Part shown: one piece after another, positions 8,204 to 16,928 of the stretch
Layout: every line of letters begins with the position of its first letter
How positions within the stretch are numbered: the stretch's first letter is position 1
Assembly (NCBI GenBank): GCA_030754235.1
Contig: JASMAS010000110.1
Coordinates: 1-37,750 of the forward strand
Reading direction: 5' to 3'
DNA length: 37,750 nucleotides
Source of the DNA: Litorilituus sp.
Lineage (GTDB): Bacteria; Pseudomonadota; Gammaproteobacteria; Enterobacterales; Alteromonadaceae
Program-made: the position numbers and the translations under genes
The notes under the pieces: generated by a model
Database searches by the model: none
What the model was told of the DNA's origin: nothing
What the model saw: the letters and a program-made list of their open reading frames with translations, nothing else

Positions 8204-9706
8204 TTATTTCATACTGATGGTCGTATGAATATCGGTACCATCTTGGTGATCAGGTTCAAACCAACGTGCTGTTACGGATTTGGTGTAAGTCCAAAAACTT
8301 ACCACTTGCTTCCCATTAGGCCCTAAATCGCCGAGCTTAGAACCGCGTGAACCAGTAAAACTGAAATAAGCAACAGGTACAGGAATTGGTACATTAATAC
8401 CTACCTGACCGACATCAATATCATTTTCAAACTTACGTGCATTCCAACCAGAAGAGGTGAAAATTGATGTGCCATTACCGTTTGGATTAGCGTTGATGAT
8501 TTCAATAGCCTCTTCTAAAGTGTCAGCTTCTAATACACAAAGAGCAGGGCCAAATATTTCTTGGGTGTAGATGTCCATGTCCGTTTTAACATCGGTAAAT
8601 AATGTTGGTCCGACAAAGTTTCCCTTTGGGTAACCTTCAACTTGACAGTCTCTACCGTCAACGAGCAAGGTTGCCCCTTGTTCAACACCTGAGTCTAATA
8701 TGCTTAAAATTCGAGCTTTCGCTTGTGGTGATACTACGGGACCTAAGTCGGCATCTCTTTGTGTACCTGGGCCAACTTTCATTTGCTTGGCACGTGCTAC
8801 AATTTCAGGTAGCCAGTTGCGAGATTCACCTACTAAAATCGTAACAGGATTGGCCATACAACGTTGACCAGCAGCTCCAAATGCAGAGCCTAATAAGTCG
8901 TTAATAGCACGATCTTTATTGGCATCAGGCATGATAACCATATGGTTTTTAGCCCCCATCATTGATTGCGCACGTTTTCCATGTTTAGTTGCGTGATTGT
9001 ATACTTTGGTGCCAATATGGGTTGAACCAATAAAAGAAACAGCCTTAACCGGTTCTGCTTCAATTAGTTGGTTCACAACATCGGCATCACCATGAACAAC
9101 ATTAAGGACACCAGCAGGTACGCCAGCTTCAAGTGCCAACTCCACTAAACGAATTGTTGATGATGGATCTTGCTCTGAAGGTTTTAAAATAAAAGTATTA
9201 CCACAGGCTATAGCGGGAGGAAACATAAAAGAAGGTAGCATTAATGGAAAATTAAATGCAGTGATCCCCACACCAACTCCCAATGGTTTATTTAATGTAT
9301 ATGTATCAACACCTGTTGCGGCATTATTAGCTAACTCACCTAGTTGCAGTCGAGTAATTGAACAAGCATTTTCAATCGCTTCTAACGAGCGTCCAACTTC
9401 ACCTTCTGCATCAGGCAATGTTTTACCGTGCTCTAAAGTGACCAATTCAGCTAATTCTTGTGTGTGCTCTCTAACTAGTTGTTGAAACGTCAACATAATG
9501 CGCATGCGGTTAGTTAAAGATACTTTTGACCAGGTTTTAAATGCTTCTGCAGCGTTAGCAATAGCGGCATTCACTTCTTCTTTAGTAGCTACAGGTACTC
9601 GTGCAACAACTTCTTGTGTAGCAGGATTTAATACATCTAACCAGGTATCTGTTGCAGAACGAATTTTTTCACCATTGATAATCAATGGGATTTCTCTAAT
9701 AGTCAT
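8204..9706 (-). CDS. mmsA: CoA-acylating methylmalonate-semialdehyde dehydrogenase
   Basis: MmsA oxidises methylmalonate semialdehyde (valine catabolism) and malonate semialdehyde to propionyl-CoA and acetyl-CoA with NAD and CoA. The 500-residue protein is a full aldehyde dehydrogenase: [10 protein letters not shown] near 149-158, the [12 protein letters not shown]-binding lysine region near 175, [10 protein letters not shown], and the catalytic Cys283 in GQRCM. Around residues 251-255 it reads GAKNH where hydrolytic aldehyde dehydrogenases have a glutamate, as expected for the CoA-dependent subgroup. The ATG is preceded by AAGGGTC. It is transcribed away from a LysR gene. The usual valine-pathway partners (mmsB, acyl-CoA dehydrogenase, enoyl-CoA hydratases) are not adjacent here. 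Confidence 0.92.
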   Translation of the reverse strand: MTIREIPLIINGEKIRSATDTWLDVLNPATQEVVARVPVATKEEVNAAIANAAEAFKTWSKVSLTNRMRIMLTFQQLVREHTQELAELVTLEHGKTLPDAEGEVGRSLEAIENACSITRLQLGELANNAATGVDTYTLNKPLGVGVGITAFNFPLMLPSFMFPPAIACGNTFILKPSEQDPSSTIRLVELALEAGVPAGVLNVVHGDADVVNQLIEAEPVKAVSFIGSTHIGTKVYNHATKHGKRAQSMMGAKNHMVIMPDANKDRAINDLLGSAFGAAGQRCMANPVTILVGESRNWLPEIVARAKQMKVGPGTQRDADLGPVVSPQAKARILSILDSGVEQGATLLVDGRDCQVEGYPKGNFVGPTLFTDVKTDMDIYTQEIFGPALCVLEADTLEEAIEIINANPNGNGTSIFTSSGWNARKFENDIDVGQVGINVPIPVPVAYFSFTGSRGSKLGDLGPNGKQVVSFWTYTKSVTARWFEPDHQDGTDIHTTISMK

Positions 9707-9759
9707 AATGACCCTTATCTTTAAAAATTAAGCATGAGCGTTAATTAAGTAAACGAATT

Positions 9760-9773
9760 CCTATTAAAATAGG
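9760..9773. promoter_or_regulatory. Inverted repeat in the mmsA-LysR spacer
   Basis: CCTATT and AATAGG are separated by two bases, 54 bases upstream of the mmsA start. It is a candidate operator or activator site for mmsA. Confidence 0.3.
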
Positions 9774-9815
9774 TGTTAATGCTTAATAGAACAATACGCA
9801 AAAAAGCAACGCATT

Positions 9816-9829
9816 TTGCATTTTTGCAA
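9816..9829. promoter_or_regulatory. TTGCA-N4-TGCAA inverted repeat, candidate LysR-type operator
   Basis: The perfect inverted repeat TTGCA-TTTT-TGCAA contains the T-N11-A shape of LysR-family sites and sits 30 bases before the regulator's ATG, in a cluster of further GCA/TGC steps (9811-9829). This is where an autoregulatory site would be expected. Confidence 0.4.
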
Positions 9830-9859
9830 TCAGTGATGTTTTTCTGATAAACTGCTCAC

Positions 9860-10750
9860 ATGAACTGGGATGATATTAAAATATTTCTAGAAGTTGCTCG
9901 TAGTACGCGCTTGTCCATTGCCGCTAAGCGTTTAACTATTGACGCCTCAACACTTTCACGCAGGTTACATAAGCTAGAAGAAAGCTTAGCAACAAAGCTT
10001 TTTGAACGTACCGTAGAAGGGCATGTTTTAACGATAGATGGTAAAAAATTATTACAATATGCAAGGCGCATGGAGCTTGATGCCTGTCAAGCCCTTGATG
10101 AAATTAAAGAACAAAAAAGCCTGAACAGTGGCCGCGTTAGGGTAGGTGTTACTGAGGCTCTTGGTAGTTTTTTTATTTCTCCCCACTTAATTGAGCTAAA
10201 ACAGCAATTTCCTAGTATTCAAGTGGAGTTAGTTCATTTTGCTCGAGATGTAAAAATAAGTCGTAATGAAGCAGATATTGCTATTGCGGTAGATAAACCT
10301 AAAAACACTTCAACTATCATTACTAAATTATGTGATTATCAATTACAGTTGTATGGGCATCAAAATTATCTGAATAGCTTAAGTGGCGACGTAGTTTTTG
10401 AACAGTTAGCTAAATACCAATGGGTGAGCTACGTAGATAATTTATTGTTTACAGAGCAACTTGCCTACGTAAAAGATCTTAACGCTGACATTATGCCTAG
10501 TTTTCAAAGTACCAGTATTACTAGCCAATACAGTGCAATAAAAAGTGGTCTAGGGATTGGCATTTTACCTTGCTTTTTAGCCGAGCAAGATGCTAGCTTA
10601 GTGAAGTTATGTGTTAATGACGTGAAATTAGTGCGTAGTTTTTATTTAGTGACACATCCAGAAAGCAAACGGCTTTCACAAGTGAATACGGTATGGCAAT
10701 ATTTAAAAACGCTAGCACAGCAAAAAACACATATTTTGATGCCTGATTAA
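9860..10750 (+). CDS. LysR-family transcriptional regulator
   Basis: This 296-residue protein has the typical N-terminal winged helix-turn-helix (MNWDDIKIFLEVARSTRLSIAAKRLTI..., recognition part DASTLSRRLHKLEESLATKLFER) followed by a periplasmic-binding-like effector domain from about residue 90 (VRVGVTEALGSFFISPHLIEL). The start MNWDDIKIFL is characteristic of one LysR subgroup. It is divergent from mmsA with a 153-base spacer holding two inverted repeats, so it probably controls mmsA, itself, or both, perhaps in response to a branched-chain or propionate intermediate. The ligand cannot be read from sequence. Confidence 0.9.
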   Translation: MNWDDIKIFLEVARSTRLSIAAKRLTIDASTLSRRLHKLEESLATKLFERTVEGHVLTIDGKKLLQYARRMELDACQALDEIKEQKSLNSGRVRVGVTEALGSFFISPHLIELKQQFPSIQVELVHFARDVKISRNEADIAIAVDKPKNTSTIITKLCDYQLQLYGHQNYLNSLSGDVVFEQLAKYQWVSYVDNLLFTEQLAYVKDLNADIMPSFQSTSITSQYSAIKSGLGIGILPCFLAEQDASLVKLCVNDVKLVRSFYLVTHPESKRLSQVNTVWQYLKTLAQQKTHILMPD

Positions 10751-10795
10751 TACGGGCTTAGTTTGTATTTATAGTAGTAATGTAAATAGGTTAAT

Positions 10796-11734
10796 ATGGA
10801 TAATTTAAACGCAACAAAACAGCCAATATCAGATATACAAGAACAACAAAAAACAGCGCCTTGGTCTCTGATTATATTTATTATTTTAGCTATTGTTGGG
10901 ATAGGCCTTGCTTGGCAATTTACAGGTAGCAAAGAAGAAATTATTGCTGAAACAGAGCAGAGTGTAGTATCAGCTCCCGTCGTTAAGCCGGTTGAGGAAA
11001 TAGTAATCGCAGAGGTTGAACCTGAACCTATTATTGAAGAACCACTCGTTGAAATAGAAACCATTGAGGCTGAAATTATTGAAAATCCTTTACCAGCATT
11101 AGATGAAAGTGATGATTGGTTAAAAATAAAGTTACCAGAGCTAACTTGGCGAAAAGAGCTACTGAAACTGGTTATCGATGAAGATATGATCAGGCGTTTT
11201 GTTGTCTTTACTGATAATTTTGCCCAGGGCACTATTTCTTATGAACACAGCCCATTTGTATTACCTAAGGCTAAGTTTTCAGCCAACACAGAGCAAGTAG
11301 GTTTTCAAGAAGAGACGATAGCAAATTCAAAAGTTAAACAGAAAGTATGGCAATGGAATGAAAGTTCAACAAGACGCTTTAGTTTGTATGTTGATTTATT
11401 ACGCTCAATGGATAGTGATAGCCTAGTACAATGGTACTTTGAAGTAAAACCACTCATAGACGAAGCATATAGTGAATTAGGCTATGCAGATGAAGACTTT
11501 ACTATAACGTTGCAAGATGCCATAACCCGTGTACTTGACATGGAGTTACCTAAATCCTCTATGGCGTTAATACGCCCAAGTGTGATGTATCATTTTGCTG
11601 ATGATGAGTTAGAAGCTCTACCAGACACCAATAAATTATTGTTGCGTTTAGGTAAAGATAATTTATTGGTAATGAAATCAGTATTATTAGAGCTACATGA
11701 AAAATTAGCGCAACAAAAAAATGGTGTACATTAA
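10796..11734 (+). CDS. DUF3014 membrane-anchored protein
   Basis: This 312-residue protein has a short cytoplasmic N-terminus, one transmembrane helix at about residues 23-42 (WSLIIFIILAIVGIGLAW), an acidic Glu/Pro/Ile-rich linker at about 46-100, and a folded domain from about residue 105 (DDWLKIKLPELTWRKELLKLVIDEDMIRRFVVFTDNFAQG) that I recognise as DUF3014. The likely topology is a single-pass inner-membrane protein with the domain in the periplasm. Function is unknown. Its stop codon overlaps the start of the downstream acyltransferase by one base (TAATG), so the two are probably translationally coupled and may act in the same envelope process. Confidence 0.82.
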   Translation: MDNLNATKQPISDIQEQQKTAPWSLIIFIILAIVGIGLAWQFTGSKEEIIAETEQSVVSAPVVKPVEEIVIAEVEPEPIIEEPLVEIETIEAEIIENPLPALDESDDWLKIKLPELTWRKELLKLVIDEDMIRRFVVFTDNFAQGTISYEHSPFVLPKAKFSANTEQVGFQEETIANSKVKQKVWQWNESSTRRFSLYVDLLRSMDSDSLVQWYFEVKPLIDEAYSELGYADEDFTITLQDAITRVLDMELPKSSMALIRPSVMYHFADDELEALPDTNKLLLRLGKDNLLVMKSVLLELHEKLAQQKNGVH

Positions 11735-12333
11735 TGCCAATGGTCCAAGATGATTTGCCAACTCTTCCTGATTGTATCCCCACAACTAAAGCGGGTTTTT
11801 CAACTAAAATCGGCTTAATGGTATTATCAGTTTTAGGTTGGAAAATAGTGGGTGAGCTACCTCATAAATCAAAAATGCTGGTTGCTGTAGCCCCTCATAC
11901 TTCCAATTGGGATTTTGTCATTGGCATTGCGGCTATGTTGGCATTAAACTTACGGATCAGCTTTTTGGGTAAAAAAGCTATTTTTATTTGGCCATTCAAA
12001 GCGGTTTTACAACGTTGGGGGGGGATTGGAGTCGATCGCAAAGCCAAACATGGCGTTGTTAAGCAAATGGTTGATAAATTTCAGCACAGTGAACAATTAG
12101 TGCTTGCTATTGCGCCTGAAGGTACTCGTAGCAAAACTAAAGAATGGAAAAGTGGTTTTTTGCATATTGCCCATCAAGCAAAAGTACCGGTAGTCCCTGC
12201 GAGCTTAGATTTTTCAAAAAAACAATTAAGATTTCACCCCGCCATGAATATTAGTGAAAATATTGAGCTTGAGTTGGTTAAAATTAAAAGTGTTTTTGCC
12301 TCGGTTTGTGCAAAAAATCCGCAAGCAGTATGA
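11734..12333 (+). CDS. 1-acyl-sn-glycerol-3-phosphate acyltransferase-like (PlsC superfamily)
   Basis: This 199-residue protein is a short member of the PlsC-type acyltransferases, which transfer acyl chains to glycerophospholipid precursors or other alcohols at the membrane. The H-x4-D catalytic motif is HTSNWD at residues 55-60, the substrate-binding EGTRS is at 129-133, and the VPVVPASLDF segment near 151-160 is the fourth block. It is shorter than PlsC (245 in E. coli) and lacks a long N-terminal membrane part, having only a weakly hydrophobic stretch near 26-40. It is therefore more likely a PlsC-like enzyme of unknown substrate than the housekeeping plsC. It is coupled to the DUF3014 gene upstream. 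Confidence 0.85.
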   Translation: MPMVQDDLPTLPDCIPTTKAGFSTKIGLMVLSVLGWKIVGELPHKSKMLVAVAPHTSNWDFVIGIAAMLALNLRISFLGKKAIFIWPFKAVLQRWGGIGVDRKAKHGVVKQMVDKFQHSEQLVLAIAPEGTRSKTKEWKSGFLHIAHQAKVPVVPASLDFSKKQLRFHPAMNISENIELELVKIKSVFASVCAKNPQAV

Positions 12334-12470
12334 AGATAAATGAAAATGTTAAACAAGTGCTTGCATCTCACTGTGCCTTTAGCGATAATTCGCGCGCTTT
12401 ATTAATTGTTGAGATTTTTTGATAGTTAATATGTGAATGTAAACTATTTATGAGTGTTTACATCTTCTAT

Positions 12471-12584
12471 GGTGACCCTTTTGGTCCCCTCGCAATGATA
12501 CTCTGTGAACTCGGCCAGGTCCGGAAGGAAGCAACCGCAGCAGACGACTCATGTGCCGAGGTGTGGCTATTAGGGTTGCCACCC
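12471..12584 (+). ncRNA. ffs: Signal recognition particle RNA, 4.5S type
   Basis: The 114-base segment carries the nearly invariant apical SRP loop CAGGTCCGGAAGGAAGCA at about 12515-12532, with flanking arms matching bacterial 4.5S RNA (ACTCTGTGAAC on the left and CATGTGCCGAGGTG on the right). The outer ends GGTGACCC (12471) and GGGTTGCC (12573-12580) pair across the molecule, followed by ACCC as in E. coli. The length equals E. coli 4.5S RNA. It works with Ffh to target membrane proteins. No clear intrinsic terminator follows. Confidence 0.96.
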
Positions 12585-12933
12585 AACCTTAATAATTTCA
12601 AAAGTTTACTCTTTAACTTCTTGCCTGCATATTTTACGGAACGCTTGCTAAAACTACTCCTTCTTATCAATATCATTATGGTTTCATGTACTTCATATGA
12701 TTATCGTTGGCTTGAACAATAATCTTTGTCATTAATCCCTTTATACCAAGGTTTATGTTTGATTAAGCATTTAAGATGCATATTTAGGCACTAGCTTTAA
12801 GGTTAACCCTCGTACTTTGCCATAATTTTTTATACTAATGGCTTCTCATAAGACGTGTTATTTTTGGTGTTAAAGGCTTTTTTAGTTCCATTGCTGCTTT
12901 TGTTGCCCTCTTTAGGGATTTAAAAGGATTCTA

Positions 12934-13003
12934 TGCACCTTATTAGTGCGACTTAGTTGTGATGATCCTTATTGTGGTGCATTTTAGGGCACCATTGTTG
13001 AGC
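12934..13003 (+). promoter_or_regulatory. NtrC-type enhancer sites upstream of amt
   Basis: TGCACC-TTATT-AGTGCG at 12934-12950 matches the NtrC consensus core GCACY-N5-RGTGC completely. A second GCACC at 12989-12993, with TGAGC five bases on, is a weaker partner; it also forms an inverted repeat with GGTGC at 12976-12980. Two NtrC sites 60-130 bases upstream of a sigma-54 promoter is the classical arrangement. Confidence 0.6.
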
Positions 13004-13042
13004 ATTTTTTTATATCTGTTTGTTTATTATATGTTTTATTAG

Positions 13043-13059
13043 TTGGCTTGTTTTGTGCA
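13043..13059 (+). promoter_or_regulatory. Sigma-54 (RpoN) promoter for amt
   Basis: TTGGCTTG-TTTT-GTGCA has GG and GC exactly ten bases apart and matches the -24/-12 consensus (YTGGCACG-N4-TTGCW) at most positions. Transcription would start near 13070, leaving a leader of about 86 bases. Confidence 0.65.
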
Positions 13060-13155
13060 GAGTCAGTTCGAGTTAAAAGGTAATTAATTTGTTAAAGCTT
13101 TATTGCACAGATAATTACTTTGTTACGGTTTTAAAAATACTGTTAATTAATAAAA

Positions 13156-14469
13156 ATGGATAAAAAGATGTTACGAATTCTATCATTTACGTTGTTATTT
13201 TTTCTGGGTTTATCGCCTTCACTAGCTATTGCGGGCCAAAGCGAGTTAAGTGGTGCAAACACTAGTTGGATATTAACCTCTACAGCATTAGTGCTATTGA
13301 TGACATTACCAGGGTTAGCGCTTTTTTATGGGGGGTTAGTTAGAAAAAAAAATGTACTGTCTATATTGATGCAATGCTTTGCAATAGCCTCTATTTCTTC
13401 TATTTTATGGTTGATTATTGGTTACAGCCTAGCTTTTGGCGAAGGAAATGCTTTTATTGGTGACTTTTCTAAAGTGATGATGCATGGCATTGGTAAAGAG
13501 GTGTTGTCCGGTGATATCCCAGAAAGCTTGTTTATGCTATTTCAAATGACCTTTGCCGTGATAACTCCTGCATTAATTATTGGTGGATTCGCAGAAAGAA
13601 TGAAGTTTTCTGCAGTACTTCTTTTTAGTGGCTTTTGGTTACTAGCAGTTTATGCACCTATTACCCACTGGGTATGGGGTGGTGGCTGGTTAGCTCAAAA
13701 AGGGGTGTATGATTTTGCCGGTGGTATTGTCGTACATATTACTGCGGGTACAGCAGCCCTTGTTGCTGCGATGGTATTAGGCCCAAGACGCGGTTTTCCA
13801 AAAACTCCAATGCTACCGCATAATCTTACCATGACAGTAACTGGTGCCGGTATGCTATGGGTTGGCTGGTTTGGTTTTAACGGTGGTAGTGCGTTAGCGG
13901 CAAATGGTGATGCTTCGATGGCTATGTTAGTTACGCATATTTCAGCGGCGGCCGGTACGTTAACCTGGGCAGCAATAGAATGGAAAAAATTTGGTAAAGC
14001 AAGTGTTTTAGGTGCTGTGACAGGTATGGTTGCTGGTTTAGGCACTATTACACCAGCATCCGGTTTTGTCGGACCAGGTGGTGCCTTAATTATGGGTATT
14101 AGTGCGGGCTTTGTTTGTTTCTATGCTACGGTATTTATTAAACAAACATTAAAAATTGATGATTCATTAGACGTATTCCCTGTGCATGGTATTGGTGGCA
14201 TATTAGGTACCTTACTAGCGGGTGTTTTTTCTGCAACTACATTAGGCGTATTCAGTGGTTTCGGTTTTGCAGAAGGTATTTCGACTATGACAGAGCAAGT
14301 TGAAGTACAGCTTATTGGTATTATTTCAACACTGCTTTATACGGCTATCGTGACGTACATCTTGTTAAAACTAGTTGGTTTGATGACAAAAGGTTTACGT
14401 GTTGATGAAGAGCAAGAAGTGAATGGTCTTGATCAAGTCGAGCACGAAGAGTCAGGGTATAACCTTTAA
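13156..14469 (+). CDS. amt: Ammonium transporter (Amt/MEP/Rh family)
   Basis: The protein imports ammonium through the inner membrane as a trimer. It has 437 residues, an N-terminal signal-like helix (residues 6-26) and about eleven membrane helices. It carries PGLALFYGGLVRKKNVLS, the twin pore histidines His171 (ITHWVWGGGW) and His344 (DVFPVHGIGGILGT), and VHITAGTAAL. The ATG at 13156 has no clear ribosome site; the next ATG at 13168 follows GGATAAAAAG and could be the true start. A PII gene (glnK) usually precedes amtB in gammaproteobacteria and is absent here; instead the gene has its own sigma-54/NtrC-type control region, which fits induction by nitrogen limitation. Confidence 0.95.
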   Translation: MDKKMLRILSFTLLFFLGLSPSLAIAGQSELSGANTSWILTSTALVLLMTLPGLALFYGGLVRKKNVLSILMQCFAIASISSILWLIIGYSLAFGEGNAFIGDFSKVMMHGIGKEVLSGDIPESLFMLFQMTFAVITPALIIGGFAERMKFSAVLLFSGFWLLAVYAPITHWVWGGGWLAQKGVYDFAGGIVVHITAGTAALVAAMVLGPRRGFPKTPMLPHNLTMTVTGAGMLWVGWFGFNGGSALAANGDASMAMLVTHISAAAGTLTWAAIEWKKFGKASVLGAVTGMVAGLGTITPASGFVGPGGALIMGISAGFVCFYATVFIKQTLKIDDSLDVFPVHGIGGILGTLLAGVFSATTLGVFSGFGFAEGISTMTEQVEVQLIGIISTLLYTAIVTYILLKLVGLMTKGLRVDEEQEVNGLDQVEHEESGYNL

Positions 14470-14499
14470 CAACCCTAAGTAGTTATCTATCTTAGTTTT

Positions 14500-14522
14500 A
14501 AAGCGCCTGCGGGCGCTTTTTT
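14500..14522 (+). terminator. Intrinsic terminator of amt
   Basis: AAAGCGCC (14500-14507) pairs with GGCGCTTT (14512-14519) around a TGCG loop and runs into TTT. GC-rich stem, 30 bases after the stop. Confidence 0.95.
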
Positions 14523-14804
14523 GATCTTTTCTGTTCGAATCGTGTATATTTACTATTCATAACAACGATAAGCCTCAGTTTTATCGTTATTATTTTTTAC
14601 CATCAACAGCCCTTAAGTTTTCCCTAATTCATTCAATAGGGAGGGCTTGTTAGTCGCAACTACTTGAGGTGGATAAAAAGTGACTATTATTTAAGACTAA
14701 AGGCGTATATAAAAATACACTTAAAAAAACTAGCATTATGTCAATCATATTATTCATATAAAAATATTACTACATTGGGTATAAATACCCTCAAGGAAAA
14801 TCAC
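14523..14804. other. Spacer between amt and acs with two inverted repeats
   Basis: AACGATAA (14564-14571) and TTATCGTT (14581-14588) form a hairpin followed by a T-rich stretch, possibly a back-up terminator. GGGTAT-AA-ATACCC (14777-14790) lies two bases before the acs ribosome site and may be an operator or leader hairpin. No protein-coding gene is supported. Confidence 0.5.
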
Positions 14805-16751
14805 ATGAACGAATTAAAAGCTTGTTATCCAGTATCACAAAAGGCAAAAGAACATACTCATATTGATAGTGCAACCTATGACGCTATGTATAAACAATCA
14901 ATCGAACAACCAGATGAGTTTTGGGGTAAGCAAGCAAAAGCGTTTATTGATTGGTATCAGCCATGGGATAGTGTTAGCAAAGTTGATTTAAAAAATGCTG
15001 AAATTAATTGGTTTTCCGGTGCCAAACTAAACGTGAGTTATAACTGTATAGACCGCCACTTAGCAACTAAAGCAAATGATACCGCAATTATTTTTGAAGG
15101 TGATGATCCAAGTGATGATTTAACGGTAACTTATCAAGAATTACATGATCACGTTTGTCGTTTTGCTAACTTATTAAAAGCGCGTGGGGTTAAAAAAGGT
15201 GACCGAGTTTGTATTTACATGCCAATGATCCCTGAAGTGGGTTATGCCATGTTAGCCTGTGCTCGCATAGGTGCAGTTCATTCAGTTGTTTTTGGTGGTT
15301 TTTCTACCGAGTCAATTAAAGCGCGTGTACTAGATGCTGATTGCCAAGTTGTCATTACCGCGGATGAATCAGTGCGCGGTGGTAAACGTATTCCGCTTAA
15401 GTCTAACGTTGATGCCGCTATGGCTGACTGCCCTAGTGTGCATTCAGTCGTTGTGGTTACGCGCACGGGTGGCGATATTGCTTGGAATGAAGACAAAGAT
15501 ATTAATTATCAAGAAGCCGTAGAAAATTTACCGGCTGTTTGTGAGCCAGAAATAATGGATGCAGAAGAGCCACTATTTATCTTATACACCTCAGGCTCCA
15601 CGGGTACGCCAAAAGGTGTGGTACACACTTGTGGTGGTTATATTTTATATGCCGCCATGACTCATAAATATGTCTTTGACTATAAAGAAGGGGAAGTTTA
15701 CTGGTGTACCGCTGATGCGGGTTGGATCACCGGTCATTCTTATATTTTCTATGGTCCATTGGCAAATGGCGCTACTACCTTAGTATTTGAAGGCGTGCCA
15801 ACTTACCCTGATGCGGGAAGGTTCTGGCAAGTATGTGAAAAACATAAAGTTAACGTTTTTTATACGGCACCAACAGCCATTCGAGCATTAATGAGTGTCG
15901 GTGATAAATTAGTTGAAAAAGCGGATCTTTCTTCACTTCGCTTGTTGGGGACAGTCGGTGAACCTATCAACCCAGAAGCATGGCACTGGTATTATGAAAT
16001 AGTGGGTAAGAGTAATTGTCCAATTGTTGATACTTGGTGGCAAACAGAAACGGGTGGTATTTTAATTACTTCTTTACCTGGCTCGGTTGATATGAAACCG
16101 GGTTGTGCAGGTAAACCTTTCTTTGGTGTACAACCAGCATTGTTTGATAAAGACGGTAATGCACTTGAGGGCGAAAACCAAGGCTTATTAGTAATGACGG
16201 CAAGCTGGCCGGGACAATTACGAACGGTTTATGGTGATCATAATCGTTTTTATCAAACTTATTTAAGTCAGTATCCAGGTAACTATTTTACCGGTGATGG
16301 CGCGAAACGTGATGAAGATGGTTTCTATTGGATAACAGGCCGTGTTGATGATGTATTAAATGTTTCTGGTCACAGGCTTGGTACCGCTGAAATTGAAAGT
16401 GCCTTAGTGCTTCACCCCGCTGTAGCAGAAGCCGCTGTGGTTGGTTACCCACATGAAATTAAAGGCCAAGGTGTGTATTGTTATGTAACCTTAATGGCCA
16501 ATGCTGAAGAGTCAGATGAATTAAATAGAGAGCTTAAAGAGTTTGTTGCTAAAGAGTTAGGTCGTTTTGCCAAGCCTGATTATTTGCAATGGGCTCCAGG
16601 TTTACCTAAAACACGTTCAGGTAAAATTATGCGCCGTATTTTACGTAAAATTGCTGAAAACGAAGTAGATAGCCTAGGCGATACTTCAACACTTGCCGAC
16701 CCAAGTGTTGTTGAAGACCTAATTAGCAAGCGTATTGTGCATAGTGGCTAA
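14805..16751 (+). CDS. acs: Acetyl-CoA synthetase
   Basis: Acs activates acetate to acetyl-CoA through an acetyl-adenylate. The 648-residue product from ATG 14805 matches the family length (652 in E. coli). The reading frame stays open further upstream to 14664, but 14805 has an AAGGA ribosome site and begins at the conserved N-terminus. It shows the AMP-binding loop [14 protein letters not shown], the [12 protein letters not shown] and [10 protein letters not shown] motifs, the hinge region [21 protein letters not shown], and the C-terminal [17 protein letters not shown] containing the lysine that is regulated by acetylation in this family. It is flanked by terminators on both sides, so it is a single-gene unit. 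Confidence 0.97.
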   Translation: MNELKACYPVSQKAKEHTHIDSATYDAMYKQSIEQPDEFWGKQAKAFIDWYQPWDSVSKVDLKNAEINWFSGAKLNVSYNCIDRHLATKANDTAIIFEGDDPSDDLTVTYQELHDHVCRFANLLKARGVKKGDRVCIYMPMIPEVGYAMLACARIGAVHSVVFGGFSTESIKARVLDADCQVVITADESVRGGKRIPLKSNVDAAMADCPSVHSVVVVTRTGGDIAWNEDKDINYQEAVENLPAVCEPEIMDAEEPLFILYTSGSTGTPKGVVHTCGGYILYAAMTHKYVFDYKEGEVYWCTADAGWITGHSYIFYGPLANGATTLVFEGVPTYPDAGRFWQVCEKHKVNVFYTAPTAIRALMSVGDKLVEKADLSSLRLLGTVGEPINPEAWHWYYEIVGKSNCPIVDTWWQTETGGILITSLPGSVDMKPGCAGKPFFGVQPALFDKDGNALEGENQGLLVMTASWPGQLRTVYGDHNRFYQTYLSQYPGNYFTGDGAKRDEDGFYWITGRVDDVLNVSGHRLGTAEIESALVLHPAVAEAAVVGYPHEIKGQGVYCYVTLMANAEESDELNRELKEFVAKELGRFAKPDYLQWAPGLPKTRSGKIMRRILRKIAENEVDSLGDTSTLADPSVVEDLISKRIVHSG

Positions 16752-16774
16752 ACTAGCCTCTTTTTAGAGTGAGT

Positions 16775-16806
16775 AAAAAAGGCTGTTCTTTACAGCCTTT
16801 TTTGTG
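16775..16806 (+). terminator. Intrinsic terminator of acs
   Basis: AAAAAAGGCTGT (16775-16786) pairs perfectly with 16792-16803 around a 5-base loop, with the T-run on the 3' side. Confidence 0.95.
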
Positions 16807-16928
16807 ATTAATTGGCAATATTATCTTTGGCTCATTTTCAATGTTCAACTTTTTTAATTAGATTTAGATTGGTTTAAGCCTCAAAAAACCTTAGAATCAT
16901 CGCAGCTTAATTCGAGGAAAAGAACAAG

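Larger units (their letters stand above)
12585..13155. other. Long spacer between ffs and amt
   Basis: No gene is supported in these 571 bases. The right half (12934-13070) is the ammonium-transporter control region described separately. The left half (12585-12930) shows only AT-rich DNA without recognisable structure. Confidence 0.6.

Noticed and set aside
10747..11232. 161-codon Ser-rich frame antisense to the DUF3014 gene
   Set aside because: Composition (runs of Ser and Thr) reflects the complement of the acidic Glu/Ile linker of the real gene.
12330..12422. 30-codon frame overlapping the acyltransferase stop (ATGA)
   Set aside because: Too short, no recognisable sequence, and no independent ribosome site; overlap alone is not enough.
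12450..12722. 90-codon open frame across the SRP RNA
   Set aside because: It runs straight through the ffs gene, whose sequence is constrained as RNA; the protein has no family features.
14664..14804. Upstream extension of the acs reading frame by 47 codons
   Set aside because: The extension has no conserved sequence, whereas ATG 14805 has an AAGGA ribosome site and gives the normal family N-terminus.
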